Shown: one piece after another, positions 1 through 7,103 of the stretch | Numbering within the stretch: position 1 is the stretch's first letter | Layout: every line of letters starts with the position of its first letter | Source of the DNA: Deltaproteobacteria bacterium | GTDB taxonomy: Bacteria; Desulfobacterota_B; Binatia; UBA9968 | DNA length: 10,764 nt | Assembly (NCBI GenBank): GCA_016193385.1 | Contig: JACPSF010000081.1 | Location: 1-10,764 of the forward strand | Reading direction: 5' to 3' | Notes under the pieces: generated by a model | Told to the model about the DNA's origin: nothing | Seen by the model: the letters and a program-made list of their open reading frames with translations, nothing else | Database searches by the model: none | Translations under genes and position numbers: made by a program

Positions 1-1067
1 AGTTCCGTTTGAAGAACATCATCGGCGAAGGCGAGGAGAACGCTTTGGGGGTTCGACTGCAAGGCGTGAAGGCGCGCGCCACGCTTCAGGCCGCACTGGA
101 TGCGGCCGGGTGGAAGCGACCTAAGCCCGGCCCCAACTACGGCCGTGGTGTCGCCATGTATGAGCGTTTCACGGGAGCTGGCCCTGGCTGGGTCATCCTT
201 ACCGCTGAGACCGACGGTAGCTTCACGCTTTTGAGTGTCAACGGTGACCAGGGAACCGGCCTGCGCACGGTCCTGTGCCAGACCGTCGCCGAGGAGATGG
301 GGGTGCCCGTCAAGCAAGTGCGGGTCGTGGTGGGCGACACCGATGCGGCCCCCTTCAATATCGACATTGGCTTCGGGGGCAGTCGCTCTACCAATATCGG
401 CGGCCGCGCGGTGATCCAGGCTTGCAGTGACCTGCGCGAGAAATTGGTTACCCAAGCAGCCCAGACACTCGATTGTCCGAAGGATCAAGTTGTTTATCGA
501 GCCGGGCGATTCTGGAAAGGAGATGACCGGCGTCGAACATTGAGCCTCCGTGAGGTGGTTGCGAAGGCAGGCGGCGGCCCAATCAGCGTGACCGCTAAGA
601 TAGAGATTACGATAGAGCGCTCTTCCACTTCTTTCGTCGCTCAGGTGGCCGAGGTCAAAGTCGACCCTGAGACAGGCCAGGTCAAGCTCGACCGGTTCAT
701 CACCGCCCACGATGTCGGCACGATTATCAACCCGATCGGCCATCAGGGACAGATCGATGGCGGGGCGGTGATGGCCATCGGCGCGGCGCTGATGGAGGAG
801 ATCACTTTGGAGAACGGCCAGGTCACCACGCCCCACCTCGGAGATTACAAGCTCCCCAGCATCGCCGATATACCCCGGCTCAAGACGGTGCTGGTGCGCT
901 CCGATAGCGGTCCCGGCCCCTACGAGACTAAAGCCATCGGTGAGATGGCCAACGTGAGCCCCCCGGCCGCTATCGCCAACGCCGTGGCCGATGCCGTGGG
1001 AGCGCGGCTCTTTGAGCTGCCGATCACCTCCGAGAAAATCTACAACGCCTTAAGAGACAGGAGATAA
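1..1067 (+). CDS. Molybdopterin-binding large subunit of a xanthine dehydrogenase/CoxL-family hydroxylase (5' truncated)
   Basis: Carries the molybdenum cofactor and would hydroxylate an aromatic or heterocyclic substrate or its CoA ester with water, passing electrons to FeS and FAD subunits that are not in the window. The reading frame is open from base 3 and runs off the left edge. About 355 residues remain of a family usually near 750-800, so this is the C-terminal half. Visible motifs are GDQGTG (243-260, the Moco-loop GQG region), GDTD (333-344), GSRST (378-392), HDVGTIINP and GQIDGG in the 700-770 region, and KAIGE near the C-terminus. The Glu codon at 942-944 in KAIGEMA matches the catalytic base of the family. 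A TTG at base 9 could be called a start, but it lies inside conserved protein and is not one. The UbiD gene follows after 16 bases, suggesting one operon. Substrate class is unknown. Confidence 0.9.
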   Translation, partial: FRLKNIIGEGEENALGVRLQGVKARATLQAALDAAGWKRPKPGPNYGRGVAMYERFTGAGPGWVILTAETDGSFTLLSVNGDQGTGLRTVLCQTVAEEMGVPVKQVRVVVGDTDAAPFNIDIGFGGSRSTNIGGRAVIQACSDLREKLVTQAAQTLDCPKDQVVYRAGRFWKGDDRRRTLSLREVVAKAGGGPISVTAKIEITIERSSTSFVAQVAEVKVDPETGQVKLDRFITAHDVGTIINPIGHQGQIDGGAVMAIGAALMEEITLENGQVTTPHLGDYKLPSIADIPRLKTVLVRSDSGPGPYETKAIGEMANVSPPAAIANAVADAVGARLFELPITSEKIYNALRDRR

Positions 1068-1083
1068 AAAATAGAGGTGACGC

Positions 1084-2538
1084 ATGAACGAAAATGTATT
1101 TGGCGATCTGCGCGCGTTTATTGAGCGCGCGCGCGCGGACGGCGATTTGGTCGAGCTTGAAGGAGCGGACTGGAATCTCGAGATCGGGGTGATAACCGAG
1201 TGGCAGGCGAGCCGAACGGATGGACCGGTCCTTCTCTTCGATGGGGTCAAGGGCTATGCGGCGGGGTACCGGATCGCCACGAACCTCTACACCACCCATC
1301 GCCGCGCGGCGCTGGCTCTCGCCCTACCCGGCGACGTTTCACGGCTGGAGCAGGTCCGCCTGTGGCGGGAGCGGGAGCGAAACCTCCAGCTCATTCCGCC
1401 GCGCGAGGTGACCAAAGGCCCGCTGCTTGAACACGTCATGACCGGCGATAAGGTGGACCTCCTCGCGCTTCCCGTGCCCCAATGGCACGAGCACGACGGC
1501 GGACGCTACCTTGGCACCGGCTGCATGGTCGTGACCCGCGACCCCGATGACGGCTGGGTCAACCTCGGCACTGAGCGGGGAGAGGTGCACGACGGGCAAA
1601 CTCTCACGATCTACCTCTCGCCCGGCCGCCACACCGCCATGATCCGACAGAAATACTGGGAGCGCGGAGAGGCATGCCCGGTGGCAATTATCTGCGGGCA
1701 GGAACCGCTCCTCTGGGCGGCGTCCAACTTTCCCATCCCCTGGGGCGTCTCCGAGTATGCTTACGCAGGCGGGCTGCGTGGGGCGCCAGTGGAGGTCGTA
1801 AAGGGTCCCACGACCGGGTTGCCGCTGCCTGCAACGGCGGAGCTGGCAGTGGAAGGGTTGATGTTGCCCCCCGGCACGAAGCCCGATCTGCCCGAGGGCC
1901 CTTTCGGCGAGTGGACGGGCTACTACCATCCCAGCAAACCCCAGCCTCCCGTCAAAGTAACAAGCCTTCTCCATCGCGACCGCCCGATCCTGCAAGGGAC
2001 TCCACCCCTGCTTACACCGTTGGACTACGCTCTCGGCCGCCACATCCGCCGCTCCGCTGTGACCTGGGATATCCTCGACCGCGATTTTCCCGGGGTGCGC
2101 GGGGTGTGGTTTATGGAAGGTGGCACCCCTTACGGTGGCGTGATCGTCGCCATCGAGCAAAGGTGGGCCGGCGAGGCGATGCAGGTGGCGCTGAAGGTGG
2201 CCAGCAGCTACTCCACCGCCTACCTGCTCCGCTGGATCATCGTGGTCGACGAGGACATCGATCCCACCGACTGGCACCAGGTCTCCTGGGCGCTAAACAC
2301 CCGCTGCGAGCCCGCCGACTCGATCCAAATCGTGAACCAGCTCTGGGGCAGTCCCATCGACCCGCGCCTGACGCCCGAGAAGCGGGCCGCGGGCGACTAC
2401 ACCCACTCGACTGCGATCGTCCTGGCCTGCAAGCCCTATCATTGGAAGGCGCACTTCCCGCGCACCATCTGCACTTCGCCCGCGGTGCTGGAGTCGGTCA
2501 AAAACAAGTGGCGCTCCCACTTCGAACGACATTGCTAA
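1084..2538 (+). CDS. UbiD-family prenylated-FMN-dependent (de)carboxylase, first copy
   Basis: A 484-residue cytosolic enzyme of the UbiD/Fdc1 family, which reversibly decarboxylates aromatic or unsaturated acids with prFMN. The length is normal. The N-terminus has the usual DLRAFIERARADGDLVEL opening. All key residues are visible by comparison with Fdc1: Asn160 and Arg165 in NLGTER, His183 in GRHTAM and Glu224 in SEYAYAG (prFMN and Mn/K ligands), and the catalytic pair Glu271 and Glu276 in EGPFGEWTGYY. The ATG at 1084 follows an SD-like GAGGTGA at 1074-1080. It sits 16 bases after the molybdenum hydroxylase subunit, so the two are probably co-transcribed and may act on successive intermediates. 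It looks catalytically intact. Family assignment is firm. The substrate, and whether it runs as carboxylase or decarboxylase, cannot be read. Confidence 0.93.
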   Translation: MNENVFGDLRAFIERARADGDLVELEGADWNLEIGVITEWQASRTDGPVLLFDGVKGYAAGYRIATNLYTTHRRAALALALPGDVSRLEQVRLWRERERNLQLIPPREVTKGPLLEHVMTGDKVDLLALPVPQWHEHDGGRYLGTGCMVVTRDPDDGWVNLGTERGEVHDGQTLTIYLSPGRHTAMIRQKYWERGEACPVAIICGQEPLLWAASNFPIPWGVSEYAYAGGLRGAPVEVVKGPTTGLPLPATAELAVEGLMLPPGTKPDLPEGPFGEWTGYYHPSKPQPPVKVTSLLHRDRPILQGTPPLLTPLDYALGRHIRRSAVTWDILDRDFPGVRGVWFMEGGTPYGGVIVAIEQRWAGEAMQVALKVASSYSTAYLLRWIIVVDEDIDPTDWHQVSWALNTRCEPADSIQIVNQLWGSPIDPRLTPEKRAAGDYTHSTAIVLACKPYHWKAHFPRTICTSPAVLESVKNKWRSHFERHC

Positions 2539-2873
2539 GGAACTCATGAATAAGTTCCCATCAGGCAACCGAGGGGCGAGTCCTGGAGAGCGCGGGCACA
2601 GGGACGTAGAGGTTGCGTTGTGGCCCGGGCTGTGAGAATAGCCACCCTTGGAGCGGACGGGGTGGTGGCCTACAAGGCAGAGGCCTATTGACCGCGCTCG
2701 CAAGGGCTCGGCCCGAGGGAGGCCGGCAATCGGGGAAATGTCGCTTTTCCGGATACTATAGTGAAGGAAAAAAGAAAATTACCATAATCCCCCCATCCCC
2801 CCCTCAAATCCCCCTTTCTCCCCCTTTGGTAAAGGGGGATCGAGAAGTGAGCGGTGAATAGAGAGGAAACAAC
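2539..2873. other. Gene-free gap between the two UbiD genes
   Basis: These 335 bases hold no coding sequence I can support. An ATG at 2546 with AAGGA in front opens only a 29-codon frame that resembles nothing I know. The first 200 bases are GC-rich and featureless to my reading. From about 2785 the plus strand becomes a run of C-rich blocks ending in the inverted repeat listed separately. A TACTATAGT stretch (2754-2762) resembles a -10 box but has no matching -35. GAGAGGAAA at 2861-2869 is the ribosome binding site of the downstream gene. The gap makes independent transcription of the second UbiD gene possible. Confidence 0.6.
2808..2840. repeat. C-rich inverted repeat with two alternative stems
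   Basis: ATCCCCCTTT at 2808-2817 is perfectly complementary to AAAGGGGGAT at 2831-2840 (10 bp, 13-base loop). The inner CCCCCTTT at 2820-2827 is a second copy of the same block and can pair instead with 2831-2838 (8 bp, 3-base loop GGT). Further C-tracts lie at about 2788-2804. The CCCCCTTT/AAAGGGGG pattern resembles dispersed intergenic repeats I have seen in deltaproteobacterial and related genomes; copy number here is unknown. No T-run follows the stem on either strand, so it is not a standard terminator. Confidence 0.65.
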
Positions 2874-4313
2874 ATGGCCTTGTCTGACTTGAGAGGGTTT
2901 ATCGCCGCGCTCGAGAGAAGCGGCGATCTGGTTCGGATCAAGCGGGAAGTGGATTGGGATATGGAGGTGGGGGCCATTAGCCGGCGCGCCTATGAGAAGA
3001 CCGGTCCCGCGCTTTTGTTCGAGAAGATCAAGGATTATCCTCCGGGCTACTCCATCCTGAATGGTCCCGTGGGGACCTGGCGCCGCGTGGCCGTTGCCTT
3101 GGGTCTTCCGGCGCAGACTTTCGTGCGCGAGCTTTATGCGGCCTACGAGGAAAGGCACGAGAGGAAGTTAGAGCCGGTCACGGTCGATACTGCTCCTTGT
3201 CAAGAAATTGTGATGGCCGGTCCTGAGCTGGATGTCTATCAATTGCCCGCTCCCATGGTGCACGATGGCGACGGCGGCCGCTATATCGGGACCTGGGATA
3301 TTATCGTGACCAGGGATCCGGACACGGGATGGACCAACTGGGGCATGTACCGCTTTATGATCCACACGAGGAACATGCTTGCGGGCTGGCCCCAGGCCAC
3401 AAGCCAGCTTGCCATCATGATGAAGGGCAAATACCTGCCGCGCAAGCAGGCCATGCCCATAGCCGTCGTCATCGGTTGTGAGCCCCTTTGCCACATGGTG
3501 GCCACAGACCCCTATAAACCGGGTGAAAATGAAGTTGAGTACGCGGGCGGGCTGAGGGGAGAGCCGGTGAAGCTGGTGCGGTGCAAGACTCAGAATCTTC
3601 TGGTGCCGGCGGATGCGGAAATCGTCATCGAGGGGGAACTTCTTCCCGACCGGATCGCTCTGGAGGGACCTTTCGGCGAGTATCCGGGTTATCGCAGCGG
3701 CACGATGGGCGAGGGCGTTTTGGTGCAGATAACCGGGATCACTCATAGAAAAAATCCCATCCTTACTTTGAGCACCCTGGGTGTTCCTCCGGACGATAGC
3801 TCCATTGCGGCCTCACTCACTGCGGCCATCGCGATGAAGCGGGGGCTCAGGCGGCGCGGCCTTCCGGTGAAGGACGTTTATGTGCCGCCGGAGGGAGTGA
3901 CCCATCTCATTGTGGTGAGCGTCGAGCGCGGCGGCAGCCAGGTGGCGCGCCAGGTGCTGGATTTCTTCACGGCTCGCCGCGTCATGGTCTCTAAAGTGAT
4001 CGTTGTCGATAGAGATGTGGATGTTTTTGATATGAACCAAGTCGTTCACGCCTTCGCCACGAAGTGCCACCCCGGACGAGGGATTACCCTGGAGCATTAT
4101 GAGGGCAGGGGGAATGCTCTGACCCCGTGTTACAGCGCCGAGGAGCGTCGGAGACTAAAGGGGGTATCGGCGGTTTTTGACGCGACCTGGCCGGAGGATT
4201 GGGAAAAGGAAGGCGTTCCGATCAAATCCTCCTTTGAGACAACTTACCCCGACTGGCTTCAAGAGAAAGTTCTGGCCCACTGGGAGAGCGATGGATTGGG
4301 AGGGAGGTCATGA
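2874..4313 (+). CDS. UbiD-family prenylated-FMN-dependent (de)carboxylase, second copy
   Basis: A 479-residue UbiD-family protein, clearly paralogous to the first copy but strongly diverged from it. It would bind prFMN and add or remove a carboxyl group on an aromatic or conjugated acid. Visible key residues are Asn155 and Arg160 in NWGMYR, Glu220 in NEVEYAG, and Glu264 and Glu269 in EGPFGEYPGY. The His that normally follows the Arg by about 18 residues as a metal ligand is not seen; the local stretch reads QATSQLAIMM, with Gln178 nearest. The ATG has GAGAGGAAA upstream at 2861-2869. The stop codon overlaps the start of the 98-residue gene (ATGA), implying translational coupling. Two UbiD proteins plus a small protein recall the alpha, beta and gamma subunits of phenylphosphate carboxylase, but that comparison is inference from layout only. 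Confidence 0.93.
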   Translation: MALSDLRGFIAALERSGDLVRIKREVDWDMEVGAISRRAYEKTGPALLFEKIKDYPPGYSILNGPVGTWRRVAVALGLPAQTFVRELYAAYEERHERKLEPVTVDTAPCQEIVMAGPELDVYQLPAPMVHDGDGGRYIGTWDIIVTRDPDTGWTNWGMYRFMIHTRNMLAGWPQATSQLAIMMKGKYLPRKQAMPIAVVIGCEPLCHMVATDPYKPGENEVEYAGGLRGEPVKLVRCKTQNLLVPADAEIVIEGELLPDRIALEGPFGEYPGYRSGTMGEGVLVQITGITHRKNPILTLSTLGVPPDDSSIAASLTAAIAMKRGLRRRGLPVKDVYVPPEGVTHLIVVSVERGGSQVARQVLDFFTARRVMVSKVIVVDRDVDVFDMNQVVHAFATKCHPGRGITLEHYEGRGNALTPCYSAEERRRLKGVSAVFDATWPEDWEKEGVPIKSSFETTYPDWLQEKVLAHWESDGLGGRS

Positions 4314-4606
4314 AGAGAGAGTATGTGACTTTCGTGCGCCGGCTCAGCAGTCTCGATGAAGGAGAACAAACGCTGTTTATTAAGGATCTGACTCCCGGTC
4401 CACGCAAGTACGACACCAAGTTGGTGCGGGCTCAACTGGCGCGCGAGCCGGAAAGTCTTTCTCAAGGGGACCTTCTCTGGATTCGCTCCGAGACCGGCTA
4501 CCTTCACCCTAAGCCCTGGGCCATTCGCGTCCTGAAAGAACTCCCTCCGCATGTGCCTGGCCAACCCTGGCAGGATGTTTTTGCCTCCCTGAAGAACCTC
4601 AAGTAA
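4310..4606 (+). CDS. Conserved-looking small protein (98 aa) coupled to UbiD; function unknown
   Basis: I do not recognise this family. It encodes 98 residues (roughly 11 kDa), rich in charged residues, with no cysteine, signal peptide or membrane segment. It is therefore probably cytosolic and not the four-Cys small subunit D of hydroxyarylic acid decarboxylases. The N-terminus reads MKREYVTFVRRLSSLDEGEQ; the C-terminal half is rich in Trp and Pro. The start overlaps the UbiD stop (ATGA at 4310-4313) and has a strong GGGAGG at 4302-4307, so it is almost certainly translated together with the second UbiD. This suggests an accessory subunit or a partner in substrate handling. A gamma-like subunit, as in phenylphosphate carboxylase, is one possibility that the sequence alone cannot prove. 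Confidence 0.7.
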   Translation: MKREYVTFVRRLSSLDEGEQTLFIKDLTPGPRKYDTKLVRAQLAREPESLSQGDLLWIRSETGYLHPKPWAIRVLKELPPHVPGQPWQDVFASLKNLK

Positions 4607-4625
4607 CGGTTTCCCGGAGTTTAAG

Positions 4626-6266
4626 GTGGCCTCGCCAATTCGGCTCGCAGAAGAGACCATGAGGGACTATTTGAGTCGGGGAATTTGGCAGACCATGAGC
4701 CTCTCCGGTCACTGGGATCGCAATGCATCCCGAATTCCGCAAGCCATTGCCGTCACCGATGGAAAGAGAAACATATCGTGGGCGGAGGCGAAGGTTTGGA
4801 CGGACCGGGTAGCGCTCGCCCTCATCCACCTGGGATTGGATCGCGATGATGTGGTCGTCCTCCAGCTTCCGAACTCTGTCGAGCTACCACTCCTCCGCGT
4901 CGCCTGCGAAAAAGCGGGAACGCTCAGCCTGCCGGTCCCCCGCACTCTGCGGCAGAGCGAGATGAGGTATTGCCTTCGGTACACCGAGGCAAAAGCTGTC
5001 GTTGTGCCGGGGAGGTACCGGGATTTTGACCACTTCGGGATGGTCCGAGAGTTACAAACAGAGCTGCCCTGCCTGCGCTCGCTTTTGGTTGTCGGGGAAG
5101 ACGCGCCTTCGGGTGCATTGTCTTTGGATGAAATGGCTTTCGATCCCTGGGAAAAAAAAGTCTCTCTTTTGCTCTTGAGTGAGCGCAGCTATAAGGCGAG
5201 CGAGGTTTCTCTTATCAACGCCACCACGGGAAGCACGGGTCTACCCAAATTCGCCGAATACACGGCCGCGGCTCGTCTTCTCTATGGCCGCGGCTACATA
5301 GACGTTTTTGGACTCGGAGATACGGACGTGTTGGCGGCTCTCTCACCCGCGGCCGCAGGTCCCAATATCCCCGTTTACTTTGCCGCGCCGCAGTTGGGGG
5401 CCAAGACAGTTCTCTTGAACCATTTTGGGGCGGAGGCAGCTTTTGAGCTAATCGAGCGAGAAAAGGTTACGCTTGCCTGTCTGGTCCCGGCCCAACTGGC
5501 TTTAATGGTGGCTCACCCACATGCGCATCGCTATGATCTCTCTTCCGTGCGTTTTTGGCTTAGCGTTGGCGCGCCGCTGCCCCCGAACCTGGCTCGAGCG
5601 GCTGAAGAAAAGCTCGGAGGCATCGTCCTCAATTGTTATGGCGCCGTGGATTGGGGCGGCGTGGTTTTTACCTCTCCCCTCGACCCTCCGGAAGTGCGCT
5701 ACTTTACTGTGGGGAGACCTCACGTGGGCACTGAGGTGCGCCTCGTGGATGAGGCAGGCAAGCCCGTGGGCGTGGGAGAGGTGGGGGAAATGCAAGGACG
5801 GGGTCCCGCATGTTCTTCCGGTTACTACGGAGATCCCGAGGCTACATCCAGGGCGTGGACACGAGACGGGTGGTTACCCTTGGGAGATCTGGCTCAGTGG
5901 AATAGCGAGGGCGATCTGGTAGTGGTAGGAAGAAAACACGACCTGATCATCCGAGGAGGTCAGAATATCGCGCCCAGCGAGATCGAGAATTATCTTCTCG
6001 CCCACCCTAAAGTGAAACAAGCCGCCGTGATAGGTATGCCTGATCCCGTCTACGGGGAGAGAGTCTGCGCGTACGTGGTTCCTCGGGGAGATGAGCCGCC
6101 CACTTTGGAGGAAGTCCTTTCCTTTTTGCGCTCCAAGAAAATCGCGCCATACAAGTTCCCCGAACGGCTGGAGGTGACCGATAGCCTGCCTATGATCTCG
6201 GACACTAAGGTCAACAAGAGGATGTTGGTGGAAGACATCACAGGGAAACTGACAGAGGACGTATGA
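4626..6266 (+). CDS. Acyl/aryl-CoA synthetase, AMP-binding (ANL) superfamily
   Basis: A 546-residue adenylate-forming enzyme that would activate a carboxylic acid with ATP and probably transfer it to CoA. The opening (W-x-T-x-S-L followed by PQAIAVTDG) and the VVVLQLPNSVELPLL stretch resemble aryl-acid ligases of the EntE/DhbE type, favouring an aromatic substrate. The P-loop is TTGSTGLPK (200-208). The A5 motif reads YGAVDWGG (338-345), with Asp342 where YGxTE normally has Glu. The GDLAQW region begins near 420. The C-terminal hinge and GGQNIAPSEIE are normal, and Lys528 in SDTKVNK fits the catalytic lysine. I use GTG at 4626, preceded by GGAG at 4617-4620; ATG at 4659 is an alternative start. 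It lies 19 bases after the 98-residue gene, so it is probably in the same operon, acting on the acid produced or consumed by the UbiD enzymes. Confidence 0.9.
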   Translation: MASPIRLAEETMRDYLSRGIWQTMSLSGHWDRNASRIPQAIAVTDGKRNISWAEAKVWTDRVALALIHLGLDRDDVVVLQLPNSVELPLLRVACEKAGTLSLPVPRTLRQSEMRYCLRYTEAKAVVVPGRYRDFDHFGMVRELQTELPCLRSLLVVGEDAPSGALSLDEMAFDPWEKKVSLLLLSERSYKASEVSLINATTGSTGLPKFAEYTAAARLLYGRGYIDVFGLGDTDVLAALSPAAAGPNIPVYFAAPQLGAKTVLLNHFGAEAAFELIEREKVTLACLVPAQLALMVAHPHAHRYDLSSVRFWLSVGAPLPPNLARAAEEKLGGIVLNCYGAVDWGGVVFTSPLDPPEVRYFTVGRPHVGTEVRLVDEAGKPVGVGEVGEMQGRGPACSSGYYGDPEATSRAWTRDGWLPLGDLAQWNSEGDLVVVGRKHDLIIRGGQNIAPSEIENYLLAHPKVKQAAVIGMPDPVYGERVCAYVVPRGDEPPTLEEVLSFLRSKKIAPYKFPERLEVTDSLPMISDTKVNKRMLVEDITGKLTEDV

Positions 6267-6289
6267 TGGACCTGCGAGGAAGCGAATAG
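6263..6289 (+). pseudogene. Possible 8-codon remnant start after the CoA-synthetase gene
   Basis: An ATG at 6263 overlaps the synthetase stop as ATGA, with AGAGGA upstream at 6254-6259. It reads MMDLRGSE and then stops at TAG. That is the usual arrangement for a coupled next gene in an operon, but the frame ends at once. It may be the leftover 5' end of a lost downstream gene, or chance. Weak evidence. Confidence 0.2.
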
Positions 6290-6346
6290 CAAACTCACAC
6301 CGACCCCGAAATCCCCATTGGAGACTCAACCAGGAGGTTTTTCCCC

Positions 6347-7069
6347 ATGCGTTACGAGCTGTATTACTGGCCCGACATACCGGGCCGCGGCGAGTTTGTC
6401 CGGCTGGCGCTGGAGGATACGGGCGCCGACTACGTGGACGTCGGCCGTCTGCCAAAGAGCGGCGGCATTCCGGCGCTGATGCGCTTCCTGGAAAGCCGCT
6501 CGGTGGAGCACCCGCCGTTCGCGCCGCCCTTCTTGAAAGCCGGCAAGCTGGTGGTCGCGCAAACCGCGAACATCCTACTATTTCTCGGTCCGCGCCTCGG
6601 CCTCGTGCCGAAAAACGAAGCGGGCCGGCTCTGGGCGCACCAGTTGCAGCTCACGATCGCCGATTGGGTCGCTGAAGTCCACGACAGCCATCATCCGATC
6701 TCGGGCGGCCTCTACTACGAGGAGCAGAAGCGCGAAGCGAAGCGGCGCGCCGCGGACTTCAGGGCCGAGCGCCTGCCGAAGTTCCTCGATTACTTCGAGC
6801 GGCTGCTCAAGCGCAATCCGAAAGGGACCGACTATCTCCTGGGCAAGGCGGTCTCCTACGTCGACCTATCGGTATTCCAGATGATCGCCGGCCTGCGCTA
6901 TGCCTTTCCGCGCGCGATGGCGAGACTGGACCCCAAACATCCGCGGTTGGCGGCGTTGCACGATCGCGTTTTGGCCCGTCCCCGGATTGCCGCCTACCTC
7001 AAGTCGCCGCGCCGCTTGCCTTTCAACCAACAAGACATCTTTCGTCATTATCCCGAGCTCGACGGGTAG
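6347..7069 (+). CDS. Glutathione S-transferase-family protein
   Basis: A 240-residue soluble protein with the two-domain GST layout. The N-terminal thioredoxin-like domain begins MRYELYYWPDIPGRGEFVRL, the pattern of sigma/alpha-type GSTs in which a Tyr (Tyr6 or Tyr7) activates glutathione. Gln-Thr in VAQTANIL fits the glutathione gamma-glutamyl contact. The helical C-terminal domain follows from about residue 90, with the late YVDLSVFQMI helix typical of the family. AGGAGG at 6332-6337 supports the ATG. Codon use is markedly richer in G/C third positions (GCG, CGC, CTG) than in the SDR next to it, which could mean a different origin. In this setting it might conjugate, isomerise or detoxify an intermediate, but no specific reaction can be assigned. 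Confidence 0.87.
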   Translation: MRYELYYWPDIPGRGEFVRLALEDTGADYVDVGRLPKSGGIPALMRFLESRSVEHPPFAPPFLKAGKLVVAQTANILLFLGPRLGLVPKNEAGRLWAHQLQLTIADWVAEVHDSHHPISGGLYYEEQKREAKRRAADFRAERLPKFLDYFERLLKRNPKGTDYLLGKAVSYVDLSVFQMIAGLRYAFPRAMARLDPKHPRLAALHDRVLARPRIAAYLKSPRRLPFNQQDIFRHYPELDG

Positions 7070-7103
7070 GTGTCGCCGATATAAAAACATAGGAGGTGTC
7101 GCA

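Noticed and set aside
1339..2277. Long open frame (312 codons) on the minus strand
   Set aside because: It lies wholly within the first UbiD gene, has no SD or family resemblance, and is a by-product of high GC; the plus-strand frame carries all UbiD motifs.
1674..2549. Long plus-strand frame of 291 codons
   Set aside because: Out-of-frame shadow of UbiD copy 1, with Arg- and Pro-rich nonsense composition.
2546..2635. 29-codon frame with AAGGA in front, after UbiD copy 1
   Set aside because: Too short, resembles nothing, and no sign of conservation can be seen from one sequence.
2808..2840. Inverted repeat as a Rho-independent terminator
   Set aside because: There is no T-run after the stem on either strand.
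2613..2861. 82-codon plus-strand frame in the UbiD gap
   Set aside because: It runs through the C-rich repeat and gives a low-complexity Pro-rich tail; no SD.
5874..6455. 193-codon minus-strand frame
   Set aside because: Shadow of the CoA-synthetase 3' end and GST 5' end; no motif.
6900..7103. N-terminal extension of the SDR frame
   Set aside because: It overlaps the GST gene; the ATG at 7104 has a strong SD and gives the normal SDR N-terminus.
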